Source: Dillenia suffruticosa (taxonomy: Eukaryota > Streptophyta > Magnoliopsida > Dilleniales > Dilleniaceae). Taken from it: a stretch of DNA of 64,000 nucleotides. Position numbers and translations under genes: made by a program. Numbering within the stretch: position 1 is the first letter of the stretch; each line of letters opens with the position of its first letter. Below, piece by piece: positions 46,761-59,879 of this stretch. The DNA lies in assembly GCA_033439265.1 (NCBI GenBank), contig JAVTVX010000016.1, positions 1,121,001-1,185,000 on the forward strand, read 5' to 3'. The notes beneath the pieces are model-generated. The model saw only the letters and a list, made by a program, of their open reading frames with translations, was not told the origin of the DNA and made no database searches.

Positions 46761-49700
46761 TGACATGAGTAATGGTTCTTGACAAATGCTTAGTTCTTCT
46801 GTTTCCTTAAAGAACAAGGTCAAACGTGCTGAACTGATCCTCTTTATACGCTCTCTCCATTTGAAGGAGCTATTTCTCAGATCAGGTTACAGGCAACAAT
46901 GAGGAGAATCGGCAGCAAGGGAGAACACTAATTTCTGGTAAGGGAGTGTAATCTTCCAACAGACCGGATTCAGTCGTATTAGATTTTTCAAAAGGTTCAA
47001 AATCAATGAGCTGCATTTCTGCCAATCAGAAAATCAGAATTAAGAAATTCTGCCTCGCCTTCTACAGAATCAATTGGGGTGGTCAACTTACCTCAAGTGC
47101 CAAGAACATACAGCAGAATCAAACGTAAACCGACTTTGAACAGCCTTAGATTAAGGCCAACTGACTTTGTGATTTCTTGTTTGGAGTTGAACACTTCAAA
47201 AAGAATGAGCTTGACCCAAGTTTTACATCTACTTGTGTTTATTGCAAATACCCTTCTATTATCATTTTGAGTTTTCAGTTTTCTGCTACTGTTTTTGCTT
47301 AATTCGCAGGCTGGCACGAAGCAAGCTAGGCTATAGATATTTTATCAGGAATATCTGAATATCTTATATGGCCCCCCAAGCACTTTGTCAATGGACAGAC
47401 TCCAGCTTTTTCCCATGATTTAAAGCAGCCTAGTCATAGCCATCAGAATGGACCCAATCTTTCATTGATTTGGACAAAAGGCCTGCGACCCAGATGGATT
47501 TAATTTGAATTGTTTTTTGTTTATATCCGAGATTTATCTATAAATCCGGTCTCTATTTTGTCTCAAACCTGAAACCTATATTTAGGGGCATGTAGCACCC
47601 AACCATTACACCCGTTAATTTGATAAGATAGGAAGAGCTTTTCATGTCTTGATTCAACTTAGTCCCTTGTTCTGTACTAGTTGTTTTATATATAGATATA
47701 TTAATCAATTGATATTCAAATTATTCGACTAATTTGATTTAACCACTGTGAGATCTAATTTAAGAGTTTATTCTCCTGATATTTATTTTTTTATTTTTAA
47801 AACTTTATTTCAATATTTTGATTAAGTAAGTTTAGTATCATGCTATTAGATGTACAAGTTAATTGTTTTGAATCAATTGTGATTATCCATATACCCTACT
47901 TTTCTCATTTAACTATGTTTTAAAATAAGTACTTATAATTAAATTTTCATATCGTGTCTCCCAACCTTTTCCAAAGTACAGTACTTCATAATTGTAAAAA
48001 ATAAATAAAAAATTGTTTCATTAAAATAAAATTATAATTTTAAATATCCATTGTTGCATTAAAAATTATTATTTTTATTATGAAAATTATATTATTTTTA
48101 GATTTGATTAATCCATATCCTATAATTAATTTATTGATCTCGAGTAATTTAATTGAAGTTAACTATCGGGCTCATTACAGTGCGAGCTTTCCTCCCAAAA
48201 ATCGACTCTAAAAACTTTGTTAGAATTCAATACTTTTATCATTGGACCAACAAAATGCGTTATAAGTATACATGCAAGTCGCCCTTGTAAGAACACCCAA
48301 GTGGTAAGAGTTTTTATTCTAGTATCTTCCTTGAGATTGAGGTATAGTGTTTAAACTTTTGTATACGTATATTTCTGTAATTTTCGTGACCCGTAATAAA
48401 AGAAAAAGGTATACATGCAAGTCTAGTCCCAGCACTTCACTTTCTGTGAGCATATCAAAATATTTTTCATTCAATTTTCTGTAAAGAAAGGCAACAAAAC
48501 TTTACCTACACAAGAAAAGGGTCTTTAGACAAAGAGTCGGCATATCTGCAGCCTTCTCAAAAGTCCAATCCCAAAATGAACGAATAAACAAACAGTTATT
48601 TATGACAATTTGGTATATGTTACATTATTTTCAATGATTAGGGTTATATTTTTAATATGCATTTAGGGTACCCTAGAAAGTGTAAGATTCCCATTTCCAT
48701 CAAATGGTGAGTTGGCCCGCAGCATAATGTGTCATTATTACAAGTGTTTTAAAAATAATCCTCTTCTTTGTTTTACTTATCTTCTTGAATATTCCTTTGC
48801 CTGTCCTAAAGATTTCATAAACTTTTTTATTAAAATAAAATAATAATTTACATATAATATTTGTTCGACCATCCAAAGTGATATTCATGCTTTTGAATAT
48901 CGTACACCCATTGTAAGATCAAGCAAATATCCTTGGATCCACCCGAGTTGAACTCCTTGTTTTGGTTTACCCTTAAGAGATACATTAGATAAGTAATTCT
49001 GAATCAAATTCTTTTAAATTGAGTAGTCGGACACTCTACCCCTTAATCGAAAATCTCGAGTTGGATCCCACATTTTGTAAATCGAATTAATCAGATAAAA
49101 TCTAGATATCGGTGATAAAAAACCAAAAAAAGAAAAAAGATAGGTAATTAAATAAGTAATTCATCAACTACATGTATCGAATAAATATATATAAAAATGT
49201 ACAAAATGTTGTAATAATAAAAAGTAGAATATTGGGGTGATTTGAAAATCAACGAGCTCCTTTGCTGGTTGTAACTCAAAAATTGCTAGTTTTTTTTACA
49301 TGTCGTAATAAAAAATTTATTAAAATAATAATAATTTCGATATTTTTATTAAGATTTAACTTTTACTTAAAAAATACCATATTTTTTATAAAATATGATT
49401 TATTTTAATTAAAAAATATTATACGTAAAATAAAATAAAATAGAGATAAATTAATCTGATTTGATCCAAAAAGTTATAGGTAATTTAGAACATGAATAAT
49501 TGATGTACAAGGTAAGTAACCTCATTGAAGAAAGCCTAAGATATACCTTTTCCTCAGTGTCACCGTTCTTCTTTAATTATAGTATATTGGGGGAATTATT
49601 AATGATGGTAAGTGAAATATGGTATTAGGTTTTTTGATCAAAATCTCAGTTTTAACTTATGATTTGGATATAAAATAGAATATATTAGGAGAGTAACCCA

Positions 49701-51586
49701 CTTTATAACTCATTTGATTCTGAAAATCAGTTGGTATAATATAAAAAAAAATATCGAAAAATTTCTTTTGCCGAAAGTGATAAACTTTTTAGGGATTCCT
49801 CCTTTTCCTTTTGTCCCCTTTTTGGTCTTCTAAGGCCTAAGCTTCTTCCTTGTATTGTATGTACTCTGTTAGGCGGATTTGAAGAGATGGTGCAAGATGC
49901 AACTGCCACAATTTTAGACCTCTTATCTCAATACCATTAAAAGCAAGGCTTTTCTAGCGATTTGTGTTCCCATGGAAAATTTCAATTGTTTTGGGGGGTA
50001 ACCATTCTTTATTGCCTTATGGAAAAATTCAGCGCCATGTGATTGTAAGATGTAGAAAGCAAGACAAGGGTCAATTTTCGGATACTTCAATACTTGAATT
50101 TCCAACAAATATAAATATATATATATATATTGAATATATCAAAAGAAAAAATATACAGGTAACAGAATTTACTCTGAGAAATCCTAAAAAAACACAGAGG
50201 TTCAAATAAAAATCATTAAAATCTAATTTCAACTACGTATAATACTATACTAATAAATGTCGCGTTTATTCACAAAGGAAGCTATCGCTCACCAATTTTT
50301 CTTTTGTTCATCTCCATCCAAATATAGTAAATGCAAATACTAGAAAAACATTTAAAAACCATGTTCCGCTGAAATTGTCTAATGGAGAAAATAAGGGTCA
50401 ATCAAATATCGGACCAAGAGATAGGTTCTAACAAATTGACTAAGGTTTATTTAAGAATTGGTGTCAATAATGTTAGAACAAGAACAACCACCACCCCTTC
50501 ATCCTACCGAAAGGGATTGGCTAATAAGTTCTTACCTTGCGGCTACGCAACGCAATCCTTCTTATTTTACTGGAAATAAAAAATACTTTTGTTTGTTTTT
50601 CAAATAAATCCCTTTAGAAGAATTTATTTTTAAAAAATATAAAAATAAGGAAAAATGTTGAAAAAATAATCAAATGTCATTTTTCGGGTATAAAAAAGTG
50701 GAAATATACAATTTTGATAAATAATTAATTACTATCTAAAAAAATATAATAATAATAATTAAATCTTTATTTCATTAGACGAGCTCAACTACGTGAATAC
50801 TTTTATATCATTATATTCTATTTGAAAAACGAAAATTAAAAAAAAAATGTTGACCACCCACATTTTATATATAGGATTGTTATATTTTTATAAACTTTTA
50901 TTTCAAAAATTATTTTCCTTGTAAAACATTTTAGGCTTTTTTCTTTTTTTTTGGGTAAAAACTAATTTAAAAAAAAAAGAAAAAAGAAAAAAGAAAAAAG
51001 GGCAATTGGAAAGAAAAATGAAAAGCCATATTCTCACAATAAATACGTAAAATTTACGATATTTTTTTGTTTTCAATAATTTCAAAATATCACGAGAAAG
51101 TGACCTTTCACCACCAACCGGCGTGGTCCAAAGCAACACCACACGGAAAAAGCCTTTCCTCCTTCGTTATCTTCAAGCGTTAATTTAATAACATTTTTCC
51201 GCACAATTACCAAATGACAGAAAACTCCTTGAAGACCCATCTAATTTACAAAATATGCCATTCCCCCTCAAACAACAATTTCCAGAAATAAAATCCAGAA
51301 AAAAGATTAACATTAAAATTGACATTAGAACACAGGATTTTTTTTTTCCATCTTTATATAATTTATCACAAGAACAAAGATGTGAAAGAGAAACTTCTTT
51401 TTTTTCCTAGAGAGAGAAATTCATTATAATTTCACGTAAGTACGAGTCAACAACAAATCTCTCTTTCTCTCTCCTCGCTCTCTCTCTACAATTTTCAATT
51501 TCATCTGTATTTAGAGAGAGAATACGATATCGATCGAGACAACTCGATTTCAGATAGATTCGAATTCTTTTTAATTTGATTATTCA
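46761..51586. other. Intergenic AT-rich DNA
   Basis: No gene recognised. SINE-like heads are discernible near 48290-48390 (CACCCAAGTGGTAAGAG then GTGTTTAAACTTT) and 49020-49110, with family tails near 47690-47850. The 50380-50580 stretch is slightly less AT-rich, with an open 65-codon frame that matches nothing I know. Poly-purine sequence lies near 50968-51000. Confidence 0.55.
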
Positions 51587-52123
51587 TCAAACTCTGACGA
51601 TCTTCGCGGCTTTAACAACCGGATTTTCGCGAGCAATCGCCTCGCGACCAGCGGCTTTGTAATCGAAGCAACAATCATGGCGATCGGAGTAACGATGCTC
51701 CGCGCAGAACAGATCCCCACAACGACATCGGAACCCGGTCAATCCGACCTTTTTCCGGCAACCAGAGCACCTATTCACCTCTCTCTTCGCCGGCGGAGGA
51801 GCTTCACCGCAGTCAGATCTACGATCCTGAGAGGCTACATCTTTGCTCGTCTCCACCGGAGAATTTGACCTCTCTGGCGACCGATTCAAGCTAGATCTGG
51901 AAGGTTTTGCTAATTTTTGAGGAGAGAGAATTGCTGTTGTGGAGGTTGTTGCGGCGGTTGATGTGGTGCTTGAAGGAGGGGTGGTTGCGGTGGTGGATTT
52001 GAAGCAGTTTTGGCACATGTTGTTGGTTGCAGGATTACCGGTGAGTCCGCAGTTGTTGATGCAAAGAGAGAGAGTTTCGGGGACTTTGAATTCCGTCTCT
52101 TCTTTCTCTGTTTTCTGAGCCAT
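51587..52123 (-). CDS. A20/AN1 zinc-finger stress-associated protein (SAP)
   Basis: An intronless 178-residue frame. The N-terminal A20 finger (about residues 19-43) has the pattern [20 protein letters not shown] (Cx3C-x11-Cx2C). The linker is rich in Ser, Thr and Pro. The C-terminal AN1 finger (about 118-155) shows [33 protein letters not shown], with all zinc ligands present, then [20 protein letters not shown], the conserved tail. Plant SAPs of this type are stress-induced. Some bind ubiquitin through A20 or act as E3 ligases, with reported effects on drought, salt and cold tolerance. Length and architecture match the family (about 150-180 residues), nearest by feel to Arabidopsis SAP5. 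The start [10 protein letters not shown] follows a GA-rich leader. No lesion was seen. Confidence 0.93.
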   Translation of the reverse strand: MAQKTEKEETEFKVPETLSLCINNCGLTGNPATNNMCQNCFKSTTATTPPSSTTSTAATTSTTAILSPQKLAKPSRSSLNRSPERSNSPVETSKDVASQDRRSDCGEAPPPAKREVNRCSGCRKKVGLTGFRCRCGDLFCAEHRYSDRHDCCFDYKAAGREAIARENPVVKAAKIVRV

Positions 52124-52230
52124 TTCTAGAGAGAGAAAGAATGAAATTTAGAGAGAGAAAGAGAGAATTTTTCCTTTTGGTTTCGATTTGAGGGGAGGTA
52201 GAGAGAGAGTGAGAAAGGTTCGTGTGATAT
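52124..52230 (-). promoter_or_regulatory. CT/GA-rich 5' leader of the SAP gene
   Basis: Upstream of the SAP start the transcript strand is rich in TCTCTCTC (for example 52147-52165 and 52200-52216). Such leaders are common in plant genes. The transcription start was not located and no clear TATA box was chosen. Confidence 0.4.
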
Positions 52231-53439
52231 TGTGAGAGGAGAGAGGGGTTGAGGGGGATTTGAAGAGAAGCAAAGGTCGGTAATGGCGATGGCATATGGG
52301 CCTCATAGAGCCGCGTATTCTGAACTCCTTTTTCAATTCCATTTTTTTTTCTGTTGGTTTCAATTTGACGAAAATGCCCCCGTGACTTCTCTCCTTCTTC
52401 CTTATTTTTATTTTCTTTAATTTTTTTATTTTATTATTTTTTTTTGTTTAATTTCCGTTGGCGGTGTTGGCGATGGGTTTCTAGATCAGCTCTGACGTGT
52501 TCCGAATCGACATGATAGAGAGTTATTCAATGTTTGTCGGTCCATTTTCTTGTGGTAGGTACCGGTCATCCAGCCCTTCAAGACTTATCTCACATTCCTG
52601 TCTCCACCATGATCGAAAATCTTGGTTTTTTTTTAATGACCCGTGCCCGTCTTTGGACGGGTCTACATTTTTTCATTTTTATTTTTTACTTTGATAATTA
52701 TAAATAGAGGAGAGAGAAAAATACATATACCACATTTGAATTAAAAAAATGCTTTTAACGTGACACTTGTATTTTCCATCTAAAGTCTTTTTAAATTAAA
52801 AAAAACGTATTAACCTCAAAATAATAGCTAACCATACTTTTAACTCCTAAATTATAATTTGCTAAATAATAATAATAATTTTAAATCCTTATTTATAAGT
52901 TCTATTGAGAAGCTAAGTGAATTAAAAAAATATACAATATTTTATTTTTTTTTATTATAAGTTATCGGTATTCAGTAATCAAATAGGATTCGACTAAATT
53001 CGATTTACTAACATTTATTTTCTATATATATAAGTTTCTAGAGATTTTATTTAAAAAGAATTATTTTTCAAAACTATGCTCCATTGTTGTATTAAGATAA
53101 ATATGAATTTTTATTTTTATTTTTTTTCATGGTTGAACTTTTTCCTTCGCAACTCTAATTTCAGATCACTCACATTTTCTCCTCAGCACATTATAATTCA
53201 TGGAAGTGCCTCACATAATGGTCGAATTTAATTTTGACTTTGCGTCCTTAGGGACACCCATGCAGAAAAAGTGTTGAAAGAATATCGACACTATGAAAAC
53301 GACATTTACCCCTCTACCCAAAAAAATAAAAAAAAGAAGAAAAGGACATTTACCCACCAAAGTTTAACCCTTTTATGTCCTCCATCCATTTCATTAAATA
53401 CCCACCGTTAAATTTTTGTTAATATTTATTGTATTTTAT

Positions 53440-53640
53440 TTTATTATTTTTTGGGAATATCGAGGTTTTTTCATTACTCAATATCTAAATTTTTATTCCG
53501 ATTAATTTAAATCAATCATTATAGAACTCACTTTGTAAAGACAAGACTCTCAATATTGTTTTTTTTTCATATTTAGGGAGAATTGAAATCTCGATATAAT
53601 TAAAGAAAGAAAATATTTATCCCACCTATGCTAACAATAT
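53440..53640 (-). repeat. SINE-like copy (long family)
   Basis: On the minus strand a B-box-like GATTTCAATTC is followed by ATATTGAGAGTCTTGTC, a body with TGATTGATTTAAATTAATCG and a tail GAATAAAAATTTAGATATTG. This is the family order. Confidence 0.5.
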
Positions 53641-55022
53641 TAATAAAAAAGTGACTCTTCAATTACATGCGTAGGTGAAAAAGACACCTTCGTCACTTAA
53701 CCAGATCGAAAGTTTGACTTTCACTGGATACGGAGAAAATAATATTGAGAGACTTCTCCTTCAAATAAAGTCTGACAGTCAAATTGATTTTGAATTAATC
53801 AAAATAAAATTTCAGATACGTCGATATCAAAAGAAAAAACAAGAAAAATATAATGATCACAATCACTCTCTTTCGATTTTACGTGTTATGTTCAAATCTG
53901 TGAAAAAAATAAAAAGAAAAGAGCGAGTCTGAGCCACCCTATCTGACCTTGCCTTTCACTTTCCCCATCAGTCGCTTTCACTCTGTGGCCATGAGCTGCT
54001 TGCGAGTCTCACACGCCTTTACGCCTTCACGGCTCTCGACTCTCCTTTCTCCCGTGTCCAACACGTGCACAATTTGACTCCCTGACCGACATTAGCTTAC
54101 CGTCGACCTCTAAATATGACGCGCTTATATTATTAATTAAAATTTTACTACTTTTATAAAATTTATTAAATATATAAACAATTATTTTTATTTTTCTCAA
54201 TAAAAATTCTTTTTATTAGAAATAATGCATGGCATTGTATAAAGGTTTGGTGCATTGGGATAAATGAAAGAGGAAAATATCAAATCTTATTAATATAAAT
54301 ACTTTTATTTTGTTATTAGAAAGTAATATATTTGACTTAAAATTAAATTTATGTATATAACATAATATAGTGAAAAGAGGCTTAGCATGATTTGCGCCAG
54401 CATCCAAACCAAATGGTATCATAATAATAGTGATAATTACACTTTATTTTTCTCGTTTCTATCTTACCTTTCTACTCTTATATTACCCTTTTTTTTTCGT
54501 TCCGTTGAAGGGTTATATGTATTTATTTTTTTATATTTGATTATCGGTATTCAAAAATTTAACTAATTTGATTTAAATAGTTATAAAACTCAATTAAAAA
54601 TTAATTCTTTTGACACTTATTTTTTCATTCTCGAGGATTGAGTATGAGGTAAATGTAAACAAATTATTCGATTATACCTAGGAGGGAGAGGCGAGAAAAT
54701 TTTGAATTTTTATGATTGGTCGGAATTTAGAACTTTTGTTGATTGAGCGTATTATGTGTTTATATGAATCTGTAACACTCATGAACGAAAAAATCTCTAA
54801 TACCATTAAGCAAAATATCAGTAATAAAGTCACTCAGATTGATAATGATAATATTTTTTACTACTCTATCAAACTTATGTAAATCAATATTCATGAAAAA
54901 TTATATATCTTTTAATAAATAGCATGAAGAGTGATTAAGAGATTAAAAAAATAAAAAATGGAAAAGAAAGAAGAAGAAGAAGAATTCGCCGCTTTACGTT
55001 TCGGGTCGGGTTTGATCTAGTC

Positions 55023-55230
55023 TTGACGTGGGACCTTGACCCGGTCAAGTCACACAAAGGTCAAAAGTGGTGTTCGATCGGACGGCGATGAGCACCACGT
55101 GATGCACGAGTGGCTTGTCCTGACTTAATATGATTGGTCCTCACCTAAACTAAACTAGGAGCTTACGTGGACTATTCTCTCCACATGTGGGTCCCACGTA
55201 AGAGAGAATCATTGGCGGTGTGATGACGTG
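55023..55230. promoter_or_regulatory. Cluster of W-box and G-box/ABRE motifs
   Basis: TTGAC at 55023-55027 and an inverted W-box pair TTGACC-C-GGTCAA at 55036-55048 are followed by GGTCAA at 55059-55064. A palindromic G-box CACGTG lies at 55096-55101, and ACGT cores occur near 55166, 55196 and 55227. WRKY factors bind TTGAC(C/T), and bZIP or bHLH factors bind CACGTG. No gene is seen beside it. The nearest is the SAP gene, whose start is 2.9 kb away on the minus strand. Confidence 0.45.
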
Positions 55231-55531
55231 TTATTTTTGGGTATTAATATAAAATGAGTAGCCCTAGCTGGCGAATTAATTGCTATTGCGTCGGCAACTT
55301 TTGATTATTTTGATTATTTAAGGAGACTTGTGTGGATCCTTCTGGTTAGCTCTTAATGCCTTGTTTGGTATCCCAACCAAAATAATCCATAATTTATTTA
55401 TGCATACAAATTTATTTTATTTGTGTTAACAATAATAAATCTAAATCTCATATCAATCGATTGGTAAGAATATATCTCCTTTAAAATAAAATTACAATTT
55501 AATTTTTAAAATTAATAGGTACTGAAATATC

Positions 55532-55534
<3 letters not shown>

Positions 55535-55569
<35 letters not shown>
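55535..55569. repeat. (TA)n microsatellite
   Basis: A TA dinucleotide run of about 35 bp in intergenic DNA. Confidence 0.95.
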
Positions 55570-55572
<3 letters not shown>

Positions 55573-55899
55573 GAGGACAAATATAATTTTTAGGGAATAT
55601 ATAAAATTTTAAAAATTTTTAATATTTTTGGTTATATTTTTAGATTTTTGGTTAAATACCAAAAAAAAAAAATGTGTGCATTGTAAAGAAAATATATTTT
55701 TTTTCAAACTTTTAGGGGCACATGTCCCCGGCTCTGCCATGTATGTCTCCATAAATTTATCTTTATTCAAAAGACCATAATTAAATCTCTAAGAAAAATT
55801 GAAGTTGTGTTATGCCCATTTATATACGGTCATTGTTTTTTAAGTTATTGTTTAAGTTTGTGAGATAATTTTAATTCTGCATTTCGATGATTTAAGATT

Positions 55900-56085
55900 T
55901 TTTTTATATAAATTATCGATATCTAATAATTATATTGGATCAAACTAAATTCGGGTTAAGCCGACTTGGGTTTTGTGAAGACAAAACTCTCTTAATACCT
56001 ATTTTTGTTATACAAAAAATTCAAATCGAAATTTTATTTAAAAGATATCAATATTTAGTTACTGAATCAATTGTTCGTTAATTTG
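55900..56085 (-). repeat. SINE-like copy (long family)
   Basis: On the minus strand an A-box-like GATTCAGTAACTAAATATTG and a B-box-like TTCGATTTGAATTTT are followed by AGGTATTAAGAGAGTTTTG. A body with GTCGGCTTAACCCGAATTTA and a tail ATTATTAGATATCGATAATT follow. It is one of the most complete copies. Confidence 0.55.
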
Positions 56086-56454
56086 TTAAGTTAGATAAAT
56101 TTGAGAGCATTTCACAAAGGCATCTAGTGCTCCAAGAGCACCAAGTAAAAAAGAAAGAAAAAGACACTTGTTTGGACCAAGATTGCCTACATGCAATGCA
56201 TAATGATATTTTAGTGGGGGCATTATTTAGAACAAACCATAATTGAGACTACTAACATCTAGATTCAAAGTATGCTATTCACCAAAAAATTAAGTTCAAA
56301 TTGAGATTTATACCATTAATTAGCTTTGAATGCTATTTTTAATACAACACATACCATAATTCACTAATTTAAATATAGATGATAAGCCAATCATATGAAT
56401 GAAATCAAAATCATTTCAATGCCATAAACAAAATTTTTGCTATGTACCAATATT

Positions 56455-56640
56455 TAGTTCGACCAGTGGCTAAATATTCATTTCCCTTAAATAAGATATT
56501 AGATTTGAGTTTTGTATATAGAGAAAACAGAAGTCCGAAAATCTTTATATTTTAAGGGGTTCAACTTGATTTAAATAACATTTAGTCGAATTTAATATGA
56601 TTATTTGATACAGTTAGTTTATAAAAAAATAATTATTTCA
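56455..56640 (+). repeat. SINE-like copy (long family)
   Basis: Plus-strand A-box-like GACCAGTGGCTAAATATTC and B-box-like TAGATTTGAGTTTTG are followed by a body with GGTTCAACTTGATTTAAAT and a tail GATTATTTGATACAGTTAG. Confidence 0.5.
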
Positions 56641-57049
56641 TAATTTATAATTATCATCAAGAAGAAGAACAAAATGAAAAACTTATCTGACCCAACAAGC
56701 TAGACATGGGTTGTCCCCTCCGGAAGCTAAAAATGGAATTTGGGTACAGACTTGGAATTCATGCAACACCAAAAGGAGTCATTTCGTTATTGTCAAGACA
56801 AAAGACTATTAATATTTGACCTAAAAAGATGTCCTAAATTTTTTTAATTCTGAAATGTTAATGACATTTGATGCTATGTTGAATCTTTTTAGATCGTCTC
56901 AAGGGCACGTGATATTCCCAAACTTCAATAAATATAATTATAATTATTAAAATTATTAATATTAATATTTATAAATATTTATAATAATCCCGGTCCCCAC
57001 AAACTCATCCATCTTAACGTGTGTGTGTATATATATATATATATATTTC

Positions 57050-57215
57050 ATTATTTTAGTTTGATTACCGTTCAGTATTTGAGATTTTGTCCCGATTAAA
57101 TCTGGATCAATAACTGTAGGGCCCGTTTTACAAGGACGGATCTCTCAACATTGATTTTTTCTTAGCGGGACACAACTCCCTTGACTAATTGCGCCGATGA
57201 ATATTGGTTTCCATC
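57050..57215 (-). repeat. SINE-like copy (long family)
   Basis: The minus strand carries GCAATTAGTCAAGGGAGTTG at its head. TGTTGAGAGATCCGTCCTTG, GGGCCCTACAGTTATTGATC and the diagnostic tail TTAATCGGGACAAAATCTC follow. The B box is degraded. Confidence 0.5.
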
Positions 57216-58844
57216 TTAATGTATATACTGCATCTCACAAATGATCCCTAATCTCCCCAGTTGTCAATTGTTCCTTGGCTCCGTCCCCCACCAATTTCAG
57301 GAAACTTGTTTATTTCAATCTATTTGAGAAAAAAAAAAGGAATAATACTATTAATGGCAAAAATTATCTGGTGAAGTCAAACGAGTTTAATTGGGAAATC
57401 GGTAAAAAAAAATATTTCAAAGTTAAAAATATAAATAATTTATATTTTGAAATTGTTTTCAATCAAAGTGTATATTAATACTGCGTGAGAAAGTCAAACA
57501 CCCTTCACTAAAAGTTATTTAAAAATTAATAATACGTCGATTTCAAGATATTATATTGTTTAATCAAGATTTGAATTCAAATTTTTATTAGAAAAAATTA
57601 TATTGAGAAAATTTTTTTAAAAAAAAACTCGATAGCATTTTGGATCATATTTATCAGAATATAACTTTAAATACCGATTAATCCGGTAAAAAAAATATAA
57701 TTATGAAAATGACATTAATGCAATATTTGATACCGATTTAAATTTTCGGTTTTTGTAATTAATTTTTAATTCTGATTATTTAACACAATATTTGATATAT
57801 GTTTTTTATATGAAGTTATTTTTCCGATAAGTGATATTGGAGTCGCTCATGTTTGAATCATCAGAATTTTTCACATATTTTGGATTAAGTTTTATTTGTT
57901 AATATATATGATTATGGGATTATGTGAATTTTTGGGAATATGCATGTAATTTTTTTTTATGCGAATGATATTTTTTAGAAAAAAATATTCAAGAATTTTT
58001 GGGCATGGATTTCAATTAAAAAAAAAACACTTTCCGAAAAATTTTTAATCAAAGTCGGCTTTCGATTTTCATCAAAATTGACATCCGGTGTTAATTAAAA
58101 AAAAAAAAAAAAGAATAGCACGAAATAAGAAGAAGGCGGCAAGTCTTCACAAAAGTTAAAAACTTTAGTGTTTTGGAATATTTAGCTTCCTTCTTTTTCT
58201 TGGGCAATTCTTCTTTTTTTCTTTTTTTTAAAAGAAAGTAGACCTTTTTAAAAGAATCCCCGGCTCATTATTTTTCTTGAAACTTATCCTTTTTTATGTG
58301 CAATAGACTTTCTTCCAAAAAAGGGTGAAAGTCAAAAATCTTTTTTTGGGGACTTTTTTTCTTTTGGGTATCATTTTGTTGTGATAATTTTTTTTTCAAA
58401 GAACTGCAGATTTAATTTTGGGAACCGATTTTAAAGTATACTTTAGAATTTGAGTGTAATTGAGAAATTTCCAATTTTGGGAGTCAAAAAAAAGAAATTC
58501 TTAGATTTCAATTTCATTTTTTTCTAAAGTTTGACTTTCTAATTTCAGAAAAAGAATTATAATTAAGAAATTTCATGTTTTTATAAATAAAAAAAGAAAC
58601 TTTCATATTTCAATTTCTTTTTTTTTCTAAGTTTTGACTTTCCAATTTTAGGAACAAAAACTTATCAAATTGTAATAAAATAAAACATTTTTCCCTCATT
58701 TTTATTGCAAATCCATGCCACAAAAAAAAAATCATTTTTTTTCAAAGACTTTTATGGACCATTTTGGACCCAAACAAATCCAATCGGATGTAAAGGTTTT
58801 AAAACTCATTACAATCAATTAAACACATTTTTCATATTTATTTT

Positions 58845-59045
58845 TTTTTAGTCTCTTGGATTTGGTCCACCGCCCTATGAAGTTTTATTCCGACTAATTT
58901 CGGCCAAACTGTTGTCGGGTCCCAATCGGGAGGGAGTTCTCTCAATGTCATTTTTATCACTATCAAGACTCAAACCCTTGTTCTTGGTGTGGAGTATTAA
59001 TGCTCTTCCCACTAAACCAACGAAGCGTTGGTACATTTTTCATCT
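58845..59045 (-). repeat. SINE-like copy, best preserved tRNA-like head
   Basis: On the minus strand TTGGTTTAGTGGGAAGAGCA matches a pol III A box (tRNA D-arm region), and AGGGTTTGAGTCTTG matches the B box about 35 bases later. The non-tRNA body follows (GACATTGAGAGAACTCC, GACCCGACAACAGTTTGGCC, GAAATTAGTCGGAATAAAAC). It serves as the reference copy for the family in this window. Confidence 0.65.
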
Positions 59046-59879
59046 TTATATGTCTCTCGTGCTCGCTTGCTCGCTCACTCTCTCAATATCATTCTTCACT
59101 ATCCGTTTTATATTCAAGACTAGTTATTCTTTTAGTATGTGATAACATAGCATATCTAAAAAGTTTGGTCAACAACACGGAGATAAATTTAAGGTTGACT
59201 GATTCTTAAACGGTTTTAAATGAACCCATCACCTATCTGGAAACTTTTCTTGTGCTCCCTACTACTAAATGAGAATTGACCCAGTTTTGGATCAGTTGTC
59301 AGTAAAATGTGGAGATTTTGATTTTATACCGATAACAAAGTATAGGGATGGAAAAGAAAGACGAAGGAGGTGGAATCGGTAACATTGAGTTTTTATAGAC
59401 TTAATTTAAAATTAATAAATTAAGTCTATCAGGATAAAATTAAAATTTTTTAATTACGGATATTATTCAAATCTAAGTATAGTTTTGTATATATTTTGAG
59501 ATGAATTGATTGAAACATGTCACCTAAGTGGCTTCTCTTGTAAAAATTAATTTATTTTTGAATATAAAAAGTTATGTGTATGTAACTCATGTGAAAACTG
59601 ATCGGCTCAAAGGAAGATCCGTATTTGAGAGAGTTGCATGCACATCTTGTGATAATAAATACGTGATAATTGTTTGGTTTTACACGTGATCAATTTATCG
59701 GCCCAAAAGAAGATAATTGGTTGACATAATCTTATTGTCAGCGTTTGATTACTATACCAAAATACCACTTACAAGTTAATCATTTTGTTCAAATATGAAA
59801 TATCAATGGAGTGCCGATATCTTGAGATGGAGATTTTTCATATTTGAATTTATTTGGTTTTAAAGTTCCATTTGAACGT

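Noticed and set aside
48286-48395. A tRNA-like stretch (CACCCAAGTGGTAAGAG) considered as a tRNA gene
   Set aside because: The acceptor and anticodon arms do not pair and the B box is degraded. It fits a SINE head better. No genuine tRNA or rRNA gene was found in the window.
50382-50579. A 65-codon plus-strand frame in a slightly GC-richer patch
   Set aside because: No family recognised, short, and without splice or promoter support.
51677-51868. Plus-strand frame opposite the SAP gene
   Set aside because: It is a shadow of the GC-rich SAP coding sequence. The minus-strand frame has all zinc ligands.
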